From contig NZ_KE386898.1 of the NCBI RefSeq assembly GCF_000429405.1, forward strand, positions 129,631 to 193,630: a stretch of DNA of 64,000 nucleotides, written 5' to 3'. The DNA comes from Algoriphagus marincola DSM 16067 (GTDB lineage Bacteria > Bacteroidota > Bacteroidia > Cytophagales > Cyclobacteriaceae). This document shows, piece by piece, positions 36,999-45,186 of the stretch. Both the position numbers and the translations under genes were made by a program. Each line of letters begins with the position of its first letter. Positions within the stretch are counted from its first letter, which is position 1. The notes beneath the pieces were generated by a model, which saw nothing but the letters and a program-made list of their open reading frames with translations, had not been told where the DNA came from and made no database searches.

Positions 36999-38003
36999 TC
37001 ATATTACTTGAAATCCATGCACATAAGGATCGTCCTCATCCAAGATGATGGTATTGTATCCATAAACTTTCGCCCAACCTTCTATGCTTGGAATGATAGC
37101 GGGTTTTCCTGCAATCTCGCTAACTTCTTCGATTCTACCGATAAATTTCGAACCGATAAAGCTTTCATGGATGAATTCATCACCGGGTTTTAGCTTTCCT
37201 TTCGCAAACCATTGAGCCATCCTAGCAGATGTACCGGTGCCACAGGGTGAGCGGTCAATGGCTTTGTCTCCGTAGAATACTGCATTTCGGGCTGTGCTAG
37301 TCTTATCCAAGGTTTCACCCGTCCACATCACATGGGAAAGCCCACGGATTCTTTCATGCTCGGGATGAACAAAATCATAGCGTTCGTTCATTTTCACCCG
37401 GAGATTTCTGGCCATTGAGATCAGTTGTTCGGCTTTAAAATGCTCCAAACCGGGGAAGTTTTCCTGTGGATCGACTATGCAGTAGAAATTTCCTCCATAG
37501 GCGACATCGACATGAAGCTTGCCAAGTTCCTCAGTATCGATTTCCAGATTTTCCGCTGCCAAATAGCTTTTGACATTGGTCAGTTTAACTGATTTGACCT
37601 TTTTGCCTTCCTGCTTATATTCCACCAAGACTAAGCCTGCCGGAGCTTCCATTCGCAAGAAGCCTAGGGTTTTAGGGTAGATCAAACCCTCTTCGATGGC
37701 GATGGTAATCGTGCCGATCGTGCCATGCCCACACATGGGAAGGCAACCGGAGGTTTCAATAAAAAGAATAGCAAAATCATTATCCGGATCATGCGGAGGG
37801 AATAGCATGGAGCCCGACATCATATCATGACCCCGTGGCTCAAACATCAGTCCTGTTCGGATCCAATCGTAATTTTCAAGAAAATACTGACGCTTTTCCA
37901 GCATGGTTTCTCCTTTCAAAAAAGGTACACCACCGGAAACTACCCGTACGGGATTCCCACAGGTATGTGCGTCAATGCAAGAGAAGGTGTGGCGGGAGGG
38001 CAT
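36999..38003 (-). CDS. 4-Hydroxyproline 2-epimerase (proline racemase family)
   Basis: A 334-residue protein of the proline racemase family. Both catalytic cysteines are present: MCGHGTIG in the first half and DRSPCGTGTSARMA in the second. This marks an epimerase rather than the dehydratase, which has Thr in place of one Cys. DAHTCGNPVRVV is the usual N-terminal motif. It converts trans-4-hydroxy-L-proline to cis-4-hydroxy-D-proline in the cytoplasm. The semialdehyde dehydrogenase, deaminase and D-hydroxyproline dehydrogenase genes nearby support this over a plain proline racemase. Confidence 0.9.
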   Translation of the reverse strand: MPSRHTFSCIDAHTCGNPVRVVSGGVPFLKGETMLEKRQYFLENYDWIRTGLMFEPRGHDMMSGSMLFPPHDPDNDFAILFIETSGCLPMCGHGTIGTITIAIEEGLIYPKTLGFLRMEAPAGLVLVEYKQEGKKVKSVKLTNVKSYLAAENLEIDTEELGKLHVDVAYGGNFYCIVDPQENFPGLEHFKAEQLISMARNLRVKMNERYDFVHPEHERIRGLSHVMWTGETLDKTSTARNAVFYGDKAIDRSPCGTGTSARMAQWFAKGKLKPGDEFIHESFIGSKFIGRIEEVSEIAGKPAIIPSIEGWAKVYGYNTIILDEDDPYVHGFQVI

Positions 38004-38086
38004 TTTAGGTAGGGTGGATTTTATTTTTTATGAAGTAAAGCTGAGATCAAGTTTTTTAATTATTAAGATAGCTGCGCAGATACGGT

Positions 38087-38174
38087 AAGATATGTCCGCT
38101 AGTGCGGACAAGATAACAGAGATTCGACTGTGTCTTGGCCGATTTTTCGGCCATATCTTGCGAAGCATATCTTT
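38087..38174. repeat. Multi-hairpin palindromic element (family 2)
   Basis: Two perfect hairpins, TGTCCGC/GCGGACA (38093-38110) and TGGCCGA/TCGGCCA (38136-38153), are enclosed by AAGATAT (38087-38093 region) and ATATCTT (38154-38160). This could fold as a three-way junction. On the minus strand 38151-38174 reads GATATGCTTCGCAAGATATGG, which recurs almost unchanged at 62867-62888. It fills most of the gap between the aldehyde dehydrogenase stop and the epimerase start. Confidence 0.6.
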
Positions 38175-38183
38175 CAAATTATC

Positions 38184-39629
38184 TTATTTTTTAAATTCTC
38201 CATCTTCCATTCTCCAAATCCCCAATGGATTTCCATCTTTCAAGGCTTCCGGAAGTAAGTCCTGCGGCATGTCTTGAAAGGCTATCGGGCGGGCAAAACG
38301 CTTGATGGCATAGGCTCCCACAGATGTACTCCGGGCATCGGTCGTCGATGGGTAAGGTCCTCCATGCTGCATGGCATGACCCACTTCCACTCCGGTTGGT
38401 ACCCCTTTGAATAGTAGTCGGCCGCACTTCTCTTCCAGTAGGTTGATCAGGAAAAGTTGATTTTGGAGTTCGGCTGATTCTGCCCAAAGGGTGATGGTCA
38501 ATTGCCCGTGAAGGTGTTTGGCGATTTCTTGTAGTTCAGCCTCAGTTTCGTAGACCACCATCATAGCAAAAGCTCCAAAAACTTCCTGCTGGAAAACAGA
38601 GTCTTTCAACCAGTCGCTTGCCTTGATTTCTGCCAAAGCGGTACTCCCGTTAATCAAGTGTTGTGCATCGGCTACTTTGACCCATCGAAGTTCCTCTCGT
38701 GATTGTAGAAACTGTAGGGAATTGTAGTAAGCCTCTGCAATTCCCGGATGAAGCATGGGAGCGGAGGCGATATCATTCATTTCTTCAGCGATGGCTTTTT
38801 CGAATGCCGTTGCTTGTTCTTTTGGCACGAAAATCAGGCCTGGATTGGTGCAAAATTGCCCTACACCCAAGGTCAAGGAACCCACAAAAGCTTTTGCAAG
38901 TGAGTCTGTTTCATTTTTCAGCTTTTGAGGAAAGCAGAAAATCGGATTGACCGATCCCATCTCTGCGAATACAGGAATAGGCTCTTCCCGCTGATTGGCT
39001 AGGTCAAAAAGGGCCTTTCCACCAGTATGTGAACCGGTAAAGGCGACGGCTTTTGCCAAGGGATGCTTGACCAAAGCTTGTCCTTCGGCAATTCCACCTT
39101 CTACATGCGTAAAGAGTGCTTGGGGAAGATTGCTCTTTGAGATGGCTTGATGGATGCAGTCGGCTACCTTTTTGGAAGTTTCGGGATGAGCAGGATGCGC
39201 TTTGTAAATCACCGGGCAGCCGGCGGCCAAGGCAGAAATGGTATCTCCACCAGCCGTGGAAAATGCCAAAGGAAAATTACTCGCTCCAAATACGACCACC
39301 GGACCTAGCGGTGTCAACATCCGACGAATATCTGCTCGGGGCAAAGGTGTGCGGTCTGGCATGGCAGGGTCGATGGTGGCTTCTACCCAACTCCCTTCTT
39401 TGACCAAATTTGCAAAAAGTCTGATTTGACCTACTGTTCTACCCAATTCACCATTGATTCTCCCATCCGGAAGATTGGATTCCACGACGGCAAGGGATAC
39501 GATCTCAGCTCGATTTGCTTCGAGTGTTTCTGCTAGCGTATTTAGAAATTCGGATTTTTCTCTTGAAGAGATGTTTTTATAGAAAAGAAATGCTTCTTGT
39601 GCGGCGTTGAATATTTGGTCGAGGTTCAT
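38184..39629 (-). CDS. Alpha-ketoglutarate semialdehyde dehydrogenase
   Basis: A 481-residue aldehyde dehydrogenase from ATG 39629; the frame is open to a TTG at 39647. The catalytic Cys is in GVGQFCTNPGL and the general-base Glu in VFAEMGSVNP. AVAFTGSHTGGKALF is the cofactor-binding turn. The FCTNPG form and the VFGASNFPLAFSTAGGD segment fit the ketoglutarate semialdehyde (2,5-dioxovalerate) dehydrogenase group. It oxidises the semialdehyde from the deaminase step to 2-oxoglutarate, the last step of hydroxyproline catabolism. Transcribed with the deaminase gene, about 80 bp away. Confidence 0.9.
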   Translation of the reverse strand: MNLDQIFNAAQEAFLFYKNISSREKSEFLNTLAETLEANRAEIVSLAVVESNLPDGRINGELGRTVGQIRLFANLVKEGSWVEATIDPAMPDRTPLPRADIRRMLTPLGPVVVFGASNFPLAFSTAGGDTISALAAGCPVIYKAHPAHPETSKKVADCIHQAISKSNLPQALFTHVEGGIAEGQALVKHPLAKAVAFTGSHTGGKALFDLANQREEPIPVFAEMGSVNPIFCFPQKLKNETDSLAKAFVGSLTLGVGQFCTNPGLIFVPKEQATAFEKAIAEEMNDIASAPMLHPGIAEAYYNSLQFLQSREELRWVKVADAQHLINGSTALAEIKASDWLKDSVFQQEVFGAFAMMVVYETEAELQEIAKHLHGQLTITLWAESAELQNQLFLINLLEEKCGRLLFKGVPTGVEVGHAMQHGGPYPSTTDARSTSVGAYAIKRFARPIAFQDMPQDLLPEALKDGNPLGIWRMEDGEFKK

Positions 39630-39707
39630 TTGATTTGAAAATTTCAAGATTGAAAGATTAGAAAATTGCTATCCTTTGGTGGAGAAAGGGAAGCTATAAT
39701 GAAATCC

Positions 39708-40598
39708 CTACAATTTAGGCTTTTTGGCTATGCCGGCGGTAATGATTCGTTCAATTCGTTCTCTCTCTTCTCCAATCAATGGAAGCCTTGGAGCGCGTAC
39801 ATGCTCAGAACCGATGCCACAATGCTGCTCGGCCAGCTTGATGTATTGGACGAGTTTTGGGTGAATATCGAGTTCGAGCAAGGGCAAAAACCAGCGATAG
39901 ATTTCTCTCGCTTCTTCGATTCTCCCTTCCTGTACCAAATTGAATATCGTCACGGTTTCTTTTGGGAAGGCGCAAACCAAGCCTGCTACCCAGCCCACGG
40001 CTCCCATCAGCAACTCTTCCAAGGCTAAGGTGTCCACCCCACAGAGTATTTGATAGCGATCGCCAAAGCGGTTGATCATGCGGGTAACATTGGAGATGTC
40101 TCGGGTAGATTCCTTGATAGCTTGGATGTTCGGGCACTCTGCGAGTTCGGCAAACATATCCACAGTCACCAAAGTCTTGTAATCCACCGGATTGTTGTAA
40201 ATCATCATGGGGAGAGCAGTGGACTTGGCGACCGTTTTGAAATAGGTGACGACTTCCCTTGCATCCGCAGCGTATCGCATTGGCGGGAGAATCATCAAGC
40301 CGGAAGCTCCGAGCTCTTCAGCTTTTTTAGCCCAAAAGAGTGCATCCTGCGTCGCTCCCTCCGCGATATTGAGGATGACAGGGACCTTTCCATTGATATG
40401 TTTGACTGTCTCTCGAGTTAGGGTGATTTTTTCCTCCTGAGATAGTACAGAGCTTTCGCCCAAGGTACCGCCTAGAATGATTCCGTGTACTCCCGATTCC
40501 AATTGGAAATCCAGGTTTTTGAAGAATAGCTCCATATCCAAACTTCCATCTGAATGAAATTTGGTGGTGACTGCGGGGAAAACGCCTTTCCAGTTCAT
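39708..40598 (-). CDS. DapA-family 1-pyrroline-4-hydroxy-2-carboxylate deaminase
   Basis: A 296-residue protein from ATG 40598, starting NWKGVFPAVTTKFHSDGSLD as class I aldolases of this family do. The Schiff-base Lys lies in IQAIKESTRDIS, the catalytic Tyr in MMIYNNPVDY, and the GGTLGESSVLSQEE loop matches the GTTGE motif. DapA homologues next to hydroxyproline epimerases deaminate pyrroline-4-hydroxy-2-carboxylate to ketoglutarate semialdehyde. A plain dihydrodipicolinate synthase is less likely in this context. It is the first gene of the operon, divergent from the AraC regulator. Confidence 0.87.
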   Translation of the reverse strand: MNWKGVFPAVTTKFHSDGSLDMELFFKNLDFQLESGVHGIILGGTLGESSVLSQEEKITLTRETVKHINGKVPVILNIAEGATQDALFWAKKAEELGASGLMILPPMRYAADAREVVTYFKTVAKSTALPMMIYNNPVDYKTLVTVDMFAELAECPNIQAIKESTRDISNVTRMINRFGDRYQILCGVDTLALEELLMGAVGWVAGLVCAFPKETVTIFNLVQEGRIEEAREIYRWFLPLLELDIHPKLVQYIKLAEQHCGIGSEHVRAPRLPLIGEERERIERIITAGIAKKPKL

Positions 40599-40758
40599 AG
40601 TATTTTGATTTTTTACCAATTAGGGCACGAAGAATTTTATTCAAAAGTATAAGATGAGTCTAGGAAAATCTTTCACAGGATTAATTCACTCTGATACTAT
40701 ATTGATCATAATTGGTGTAAATGGAGTTTTTTTAGTGAATTTAATATTAATTTGAGAT

Positions 40759-41625
40759 ATGGCCAAGGTAATTTCCTTTCAAGTTCCAAAGTCCCAAAAA
40801 GAGTTTGTCCGCTATCAGGAGGATAGTGGAAAGATTTTCTATGACAAGCTTCATCAGCACCCGCTGTTTCAATTGACTTACATTATGGAAGGAAAGGGAC
40901 AATTCTTGAGTGGTGACTATGTGGGGAGGTTTTCATCAGGAGATTTATTTTTTTTAGGTGAAAATGTTCCCCATGTTTTCCGAAGTGATCCGGAGTATTT
41001 TGAGGAAAATATTGATTTACGATCTGAGAGTAGGACTATTTTTTTTGATTTTGACGCATTGGGGCGGGCGATTGGAGACTTGGAAGAGCTTTCGTCTCTT
41101 CAAAAGTTTCGGGAATACGCTGGTTTGTGTTTTCAGGTGAAAGGAGGAACACAGGAAAAAATCATTGAATTGCTACAAGTTTTTGGAAAGTCAGCTGGAT
41201 TGAAACGCTTTCAACTGGCTATACAACTACTAAGTCTTTTAGATGGGGCAAAGGACGATTTACTACAATTAAATCAAGATGGTCTTTTTCAGGGGCTTTC
41301 GGAGAAAGATGGCAGTCGAATGAATCGGGTGATGCAGTATTTGCTTGATCATCGTTACCAGAAGATTAGCCTGGATGATACGGCTTCCGTTGCCAACCTC
41401 TCGAAGGAGGCATTTTGTCGATATTTTAAGCTGCGAACCCGGAAGACTTTTACGCAGTATTTGCTGCAGATTCGAATCAATGAAGCACAGAAACTTCTTC
41501 AGGAGACCGATTTGGGAATTTCAGAGATTGCATTTCAGGTGGGATTTGAGAACCTGTCCTATTTCAATAGGAGCTTTAAGAAAATTACTGGCTTGACGCC
41601 AAGGGATTTTAAAATGCTTAACTAA
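40759..41625 (+). CDS. AraC family transcriptional regulator
   Basis: A 288-residue protein. The N-terminal half is a cupin-like sensor (QHPLFQLTYIMEGKGQFL, GDLFFLGENVPHVF). The C-terminal half is the paired helix-turn-helix of AraC proteins, with ISLDDTASVANLSKEAFCRYFK and LGISEIAFQVGFENLSYFNRSF in outline. It is divergent from the hydroxyproline operon across a 160-bp gap, so it is the likely regulator of that pathway, sensing hydroxyproline or an intermediate (inference). Confidence 0.9.
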   Translation: MAKVISFQVPKSQKEFVRYQEDSGKIFYDKLHQHPLFQLTYIMEGKGQFLSGDYVGRFSSGDLFFLGENVPHVFRSDPEYFEENIDLRSESRTIFFDFDALGRAIGDLEELSSLQKFREYAGLCFQVKGGTQEKIIELLQVFGKSAGLKRFQLAIQLLSLLDGAKDDLLQLNQDGLFQGLSEKDGSRMNRVMQYLLDHRYQKISLDDTASVANLSKEAFCRYFKLRTRKTFTQYLLQIRINEAQKLLQETDLGISEIAFQVGFENLSYFNRSFKKITGLTPRDFKMLN

Positions 41626-41630
41626 GCAAG

Positions 41631-41933
41631 TTAGAAAGGATAGAGTTCGGGATTCAACTGTCTGAGTTTGTAGCATCTAAATTCTTCAATGGGTCTCTCA
41701 ACTATTGCAGCTGCTAAATAGAGGGTTGTTTTTGACAAAAACTTAGCATTTAAAAGTACCTCCCGAATCATATCGTCTCCATAGTACCTACGACAGTTGC
41801 GGATATCGGGTACGTCGCCCCGTTCGAAAACCCGTTCGATGACAAACTTGTACTTTTTGTCATAATCCAGGTTTTCAAAGTTGACATCCCAGAAAATACG
41901 TTTATCAAAAACCGGTTTTTCTTTTTCGTTCAT
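41631..41933 (-). CDS. DUF6922-like small protein
   Basis: A 100-residue protein from ATG 41933. It contains FDKRIFWDVNFENLDYDKKY, VIERVFERGDVPDIRNCRRYYG and LLNAKFLSKTTLYLAAAI in outline. This resembles the Bacteroidota DUF6922 family, often found beside AbiEii-type nucleotidyltransferase toxins and perhaps their antitoxin. No toxin gene lies next to it here, so it would be an orphan. Tail-to-tail with the AraC gene, 5 bp between stops. Confidence 0.55.
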   Translation of the reverse strand: MNEKEKPVFDKRIFWDVNFENLDYDKKYKFVIERVFERGDVPDIRNCRRYYGDDMIREVLLNAKFLSKTTLYLAAAIVERPIEEFRCYKLRQLNPELYPF

Positions 41934-41963
41934 ACCCTTCAAATTAATCAAAATTGGCTAAGC

Positions 41964-43391
41964 CTATTGCATTTCCTTGATCAAATGATAGGAAAAGGCG
42001 ATGATCTCCTTGTAATTCTCCTTCCCGATTTTTTCATCGATTCCATGAAACCTGCTAAGACTCGTGGAGTCCATTCGAAGTGGATAAAAGCGATAGACCT
42101 CATCCGAAATCTCATAGAAATAGCGGGCATCCGTACCTCCTCCTATCATACTTGGAATCACAATCGTCTCTGGAAACATTCCTCGGATGGTTCTTTCCAG
42201 CGTTTTGTATTCCTCTGAGTCGATACCAGATACCGGAGAAGGATTGGTGGCAAACCCTTCAAGCTCTACCTTGACGAGATCCGATACGGTGTTTTCAATA
42301 TGAGCCTTGACCGATTCGATATTCTCACTTGGGAGGATTCGGAAGTTTACCCGTGCCTCAGCCACGGTAGGGATGACATTGTCTTTGACTCCTCCGGAGA
42401 TGATAGTCGGAGCGGTGGTGGTATGAGCATTGAGACCTTCAAGAATTGGCCCTTTGAGTAGCCAGGAATTAGCAAATGCCATTCGTAAGGAAAATGGTAA
42501 CTCGGGTCCCAAATATTCAACCTGATAATCAAGCGGAGTTACCATTTTATAGGGCAATTGATTGTTTTCCAAGTCCACGATGGCTTGGGCTAAAATCCCG
42601 ATGGTGTTTTCCCGTGGAGGCGCTGAGCTATGACCACCCTTTGTTTCAACCGTTAATTTGAAAGTAGCATATCCTTTTTCTGAGAGGTTGATGACAGCTA
42701 CTGGTTTTTCGATGCCCGGAATTAGGCCTTCTGTGATAAATCCTCCTTCGTCTATGGTCATTGCTGCTTGGACTCCTTTCGACTTCAGGTATTCAGCCAC
42801 TTTCGCGGCTCCGTTTACTCCTCCTATTTCCTCATCATGTCCGGATGCAATGTAGAGCGTTCGGGTAGGTTGAAAAGACTCCCCGAGTAGCATTTCCACC
42901 GCTTCCAATACTCCAATTAGGGTTCCCTTATCATCCATAGTTCCTCGACCAATAATATGTGAATCGGTGATTTGACCGGAAAATGGTGGTGCTTCCCAAT
43001 TCATCAGAGTGGGCTCATCCACGGGGACTACATCCTGATGTGACATAAGAATCAGCGGCTTTTTGTCCGGGTCACTTCCTTCCCATTTGTAGAGCAGGGT
43101 GTAATCACTGATTTTCTCTAAACTCAAATTGGCATGAGTCAAAGGGAAAGTTTCTTCCAAAAAACGATGAAACCCTAAAAATTCGGCCGAGTCCGGAGGC
43201 GTATTTTCATTGAAGGAGATGGTTTTGAATTGGATGGCTTTGGAGAGGTTGTCATAAACCTTGTCCGAAATTGTTACTTTAGGTAGTGGGTCTACATCTA
43301 CCTGCTTAGACCGCATTCTTAGGGTATTGAATAAAATAACGACTACTAAAAGGACTAATGCACCCAATAGGCCAAAAAGGAATTTTTTCAT
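41964..43391 (-). CDS. M20 family metallopeptidase (PM20D1/carboxypeptidase-like)
   Basis: A 475-residue protein from ATG 43391, which opens a membrane or signal helix (FLFGLLGALVLLVVVILFNTL). Zinc-site motifs are LMSHQDVVPV, GRGTMDDKGTLIGVLEA, GHDEEIGGVNGA and MIGGGTDARYF, the last with the C-terminal metal ligands. The helical insertion and length match the M20A group that includes yeast CPS1 and mammalian PM20D1. It cleaves peptides or N-acyl amino acids, probably on the periplasmic side of the membrane. Its upstream region carries a family-1 palindromic repeat. Confidence 0.88.
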   Translation of the reverse strand: MKKFLFGLLGALVLLVVVILFNTLRMRSKQVDVDPLPKVTISDKVYDNLSKAIQFKTISFNENTPPDSAEFLGFHRFLEETFPLTHANLSLEKISDYTLLYKWEGSDPDKKPLILMSHQDVVPVDEPTLMNWEAPPFSGQITDSHIIGRGTMDDKGTLIGVLEAVEMLLGESFQPTRTLYIASGHDEEIGGVNGAAKVAEYLKSKGVQAAMTIDEGGFITEGLIPGIEKPVAVINLSEKGYATFKLTVETKGGHSSAPPRENTIGILAQAIVDLENNQLPYKMVTPLDYQVEYLGPELPFSLRMAFANSWLLKGPILEGLNAHTTTAPTIISGGVKDNVIPTVAEARVNFRILPSENIESVKAHIENTVSDLVKVELEGFATNPSPVSGIDSEEYKTLERTIRGMFPETIVIPSMIGGGTDARYFYEISDEVYRFYPLRMDSTSLSRFHGIDEKIGKENYKEIIAFSYHLIKEMQ

Positions 43392-43423
43392 AGAAGTAGT
43401 ATTTACCGGGAAGATCGAGAAGT

Positions 43424-43514
43424 TGAAATCGAGCATGACGAGAGCGACACACAGAGGGATGATTATGATTGTGAGATTCCATGTGGCCTTTGAAAATCAA
43501 ATTATAAACACATG
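43424..43514. repeat. Palindromic repeat family 1, single copy
   Basis: The minus-strand copy begins CATGTGTTTATAATTTG and continues to GCCACATGGAATC. On the plus strand the arms are GATTCCATGTG (43475-43485) and CACATG (43509-43514). The distal arm TGAAATCGAGCATG (43424-43437) is the complement of CATGCTCGATTTCA at 33672-33685. It lies upstream of the M20 peptidase gene. Confidence 0.75.
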
Positions 43515-43587
43515 AAAATAGTCAAAAAAAATTTGGAAAAAGTTCAGATTGTCTCTGTTTGCTGGGGTAAAGTTGAGAAGAGAGGGT

Positions 43588-44325
43588 TTACCGAACGGTG
43601 ACATGAAAGCAATTTTGCTTTCTTTCCTTGATCACATAGATTTTGCCTTGCTTTTGGAAGTGACTTAAGACCTTTTCCAATTGCTTTTGCTTTTTCCAAT
43701 CCCAGGATTTCTCTCCATTAAATCGGATGTAGGAAATATCGAAAGAAAGTCCGTAGGAATGAGAGCTGTTTCCTTTGGTGGCATTTCGGTTTCTACGACC
43801 CAATTTCTTTTGCTGATCGATCGTGCGGGTGCCGGAAGTGACCGTAAAAAAATCTTCTTCTCCTGCGAGTGCCTGATAGGTCAGACCGATTTGCTCTAGT
43901 ATTTTTTTTGCTTCAGGAGTAAGGTAAGGGTGACTGTGCGTGAGCTTTTCTACTTCATAGCCCTTTCCGGAGTTTACCTCTACGAGCGTCCCTTTCTCGA
44001 CTAGTTGAAAAAGGCGCTTTTCGTCAAGTATCAGTTCAGTACCGTTTTTTTCTGCTGCAGAAAGGTGATTGGAGTAGGCATCTTTGCGTAATCTCGCTTT
44101 GAAAGAATTTAAATCCGGGACAATGAAAATATCCTCCGGTTTAGGCATCAGTTCGGGAAGCTCCAAGGGTTGATCCTCGAGCCTTGGAACCGGTTCACCC
44201 AAGAGAATGGCGTAGGTTTCAGAAAGTTGTTTTTTGATTGCCGGTCGGTAACTGACCATGGCAAGTGTACCAAGGGAGAAAAGTGTGAAAAAGGGAATTA
44301 CGAAGAATAGGGTGGTTTTCTTCAT
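43588..44325 (-). CDS. DUF5715 protein, VanY/M15-like fold
   Basis: A 245-residue protein with an N-terminal signal or anchor helix (LFFVIPFFTLFSLGTLAM). The C-terminal half has a D-Ala-D-Ala-carboxypeptidase-like zinc site: VTSGTRTIDQQ, then GNSSHSYGLSFDISYI with His and Asp, and a last His in CFHVTV. This layout is the DUF5715 family, close to M15 peptidases. A role in peptidoglycan trimming is likely but inferred. No operon partner is evident, as gaps of more than 100 bp lie on both sides. Confidence 0.75.
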   Translation of the reverse strand: MKKTTLFFVIPFFTLFSLGTLAMVSYRPAIKKQLSETYAILLGEPVPRLEDQPLELPELMPKPEDIFIVPDLNSFKARLRKDAYSNHLSAAEKNGTELILDEKRLFQLVEKGTLVEVNSGKGYEVEKLTHSHPYLTPEAKKILEQIGLTYQALAGEEDFFTVTSGTRTIDQQKKLGRRNRNATKGNSSHSYGLSFDISYIRFNGEKSWDWKKQKQLEKVLSHFQKQGKIYVIKERKQNCFHVTVR

Positions 44326-44460
44326 CTAGAAGAGAATTGTATTTTTTTGGGATGACGCTGGAAGATAAGAAATGGATGAAACTGTGCCAAACCTTTATTT
44401 TTTAACGGTTCAGATCCTTTTTTTATTGCAAAGGCTAGGCCACAATCCCTTATGGAAATA

Positions 44461-45186
44461 TTACAATCTTTGAAATGAATAACCTCTTCGCTTCAGTTCT
44501 TGGATCAAATCCCCGAGTTGATGATACAATTTGTCGGTGCGCTTTGGGCTTGTGCCCGGATGAATTAAAAGGTGAAAGCCATGTAATCCGGAGTCTTTCT
44601 CTTTTTCATAAATACTATTTAAAATAGCCTCACTGCTCAGATAATTTGGCATATCTGGAGTGGTATAGTCCGCATTGCTGCGGGTACCGGGTGTGAAATT
44701 GACCGTGATTTGATCCAATTCCTTGGCTATTTCTACCACCTCTTGATTGTGCCATTCATAGGGAGGCATAAAATAGTCGGGAAAAATATCCAAAGCATTC
44801 AGTTCGGTAAGGTTATCCTCGATATCCTTTTTGATTTCCGCATTCGAATGAAGCAAACTATCCTTTTTACTCCAGTCGCAATAGAGTAAATGCTTATCCG
44901 AATGAGCTCCTACAAAGTGTCCTTGCTGAGCTATTTCCCGAGTTAGTTCCCGGTGAGCTCGTATAAAATCACCTGTCAGAAAAAAGGAGCCTTTTACCTT
45001 ATTTTGGGCGAGTACATCCAGTACCTCCTCAAATCCTTCGAAGAAATCATGTCCGGTAAAGCAGAGATAGATTTCTTTTTTGGAACTGTCAGACCGAATC
45101 AGCGCTCCTTCTTTGTCAAAAAGGCTTTGGCTAAGCGCAATTTGCTGAAAGAAAAACAATAAAAAATATAGACCAAGTTTACTCAA
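44461..45186 (-). CDS. Polysaccharide deacetylase (NodB-like), altered motif 1
   Basis: A 241-residue secreted protein (signal LYFLLFFFQQIALSQ). NodB motif 2 is HSDKHLL with the metal His pair, and motif 3 is MPPYEWH. Motif 1, normally TFDDG, reads CFTGHDFFEG, so the usual two aspartates are replaced by Gly-His-Asp. It should still bind metal through the His pair and perhaps this Asp. The start is a TTG overlapping the GH9 stop (TTGAGTAA), which suggests translational coupling and action on a common glycan. Confidence 0.8.
   Translation of the reverse strand: MSKLGLYFLLFFFQQIALSQSLFDKEGALIRSDSSKKEIYLCFTGHDFFEGFEEVLDVLAQNKVKGSFFLTGDFIRAHRELTREIAQQGHFVGAHSDKHLLYCDWSKKDSLLHSNAEIKKDIEDNLTELNALDIFPDYFMPPYEWHNQEVVEIAKELDQITVNFTPGTRSNADYTTPDMPNYLSSEAILNSIYEKEKDSGLHGFHLLIHPGTSPKRTDKLYHQLGDLIQELKRRGYSFQRL

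Noticed and set aside
43512..43595. Short frame starting from the ATG in the repeat copy at 43514
   Set aside because: Only 28 codons, running into the end of the DUF5715 gene on the other strand; no sign of a protein.
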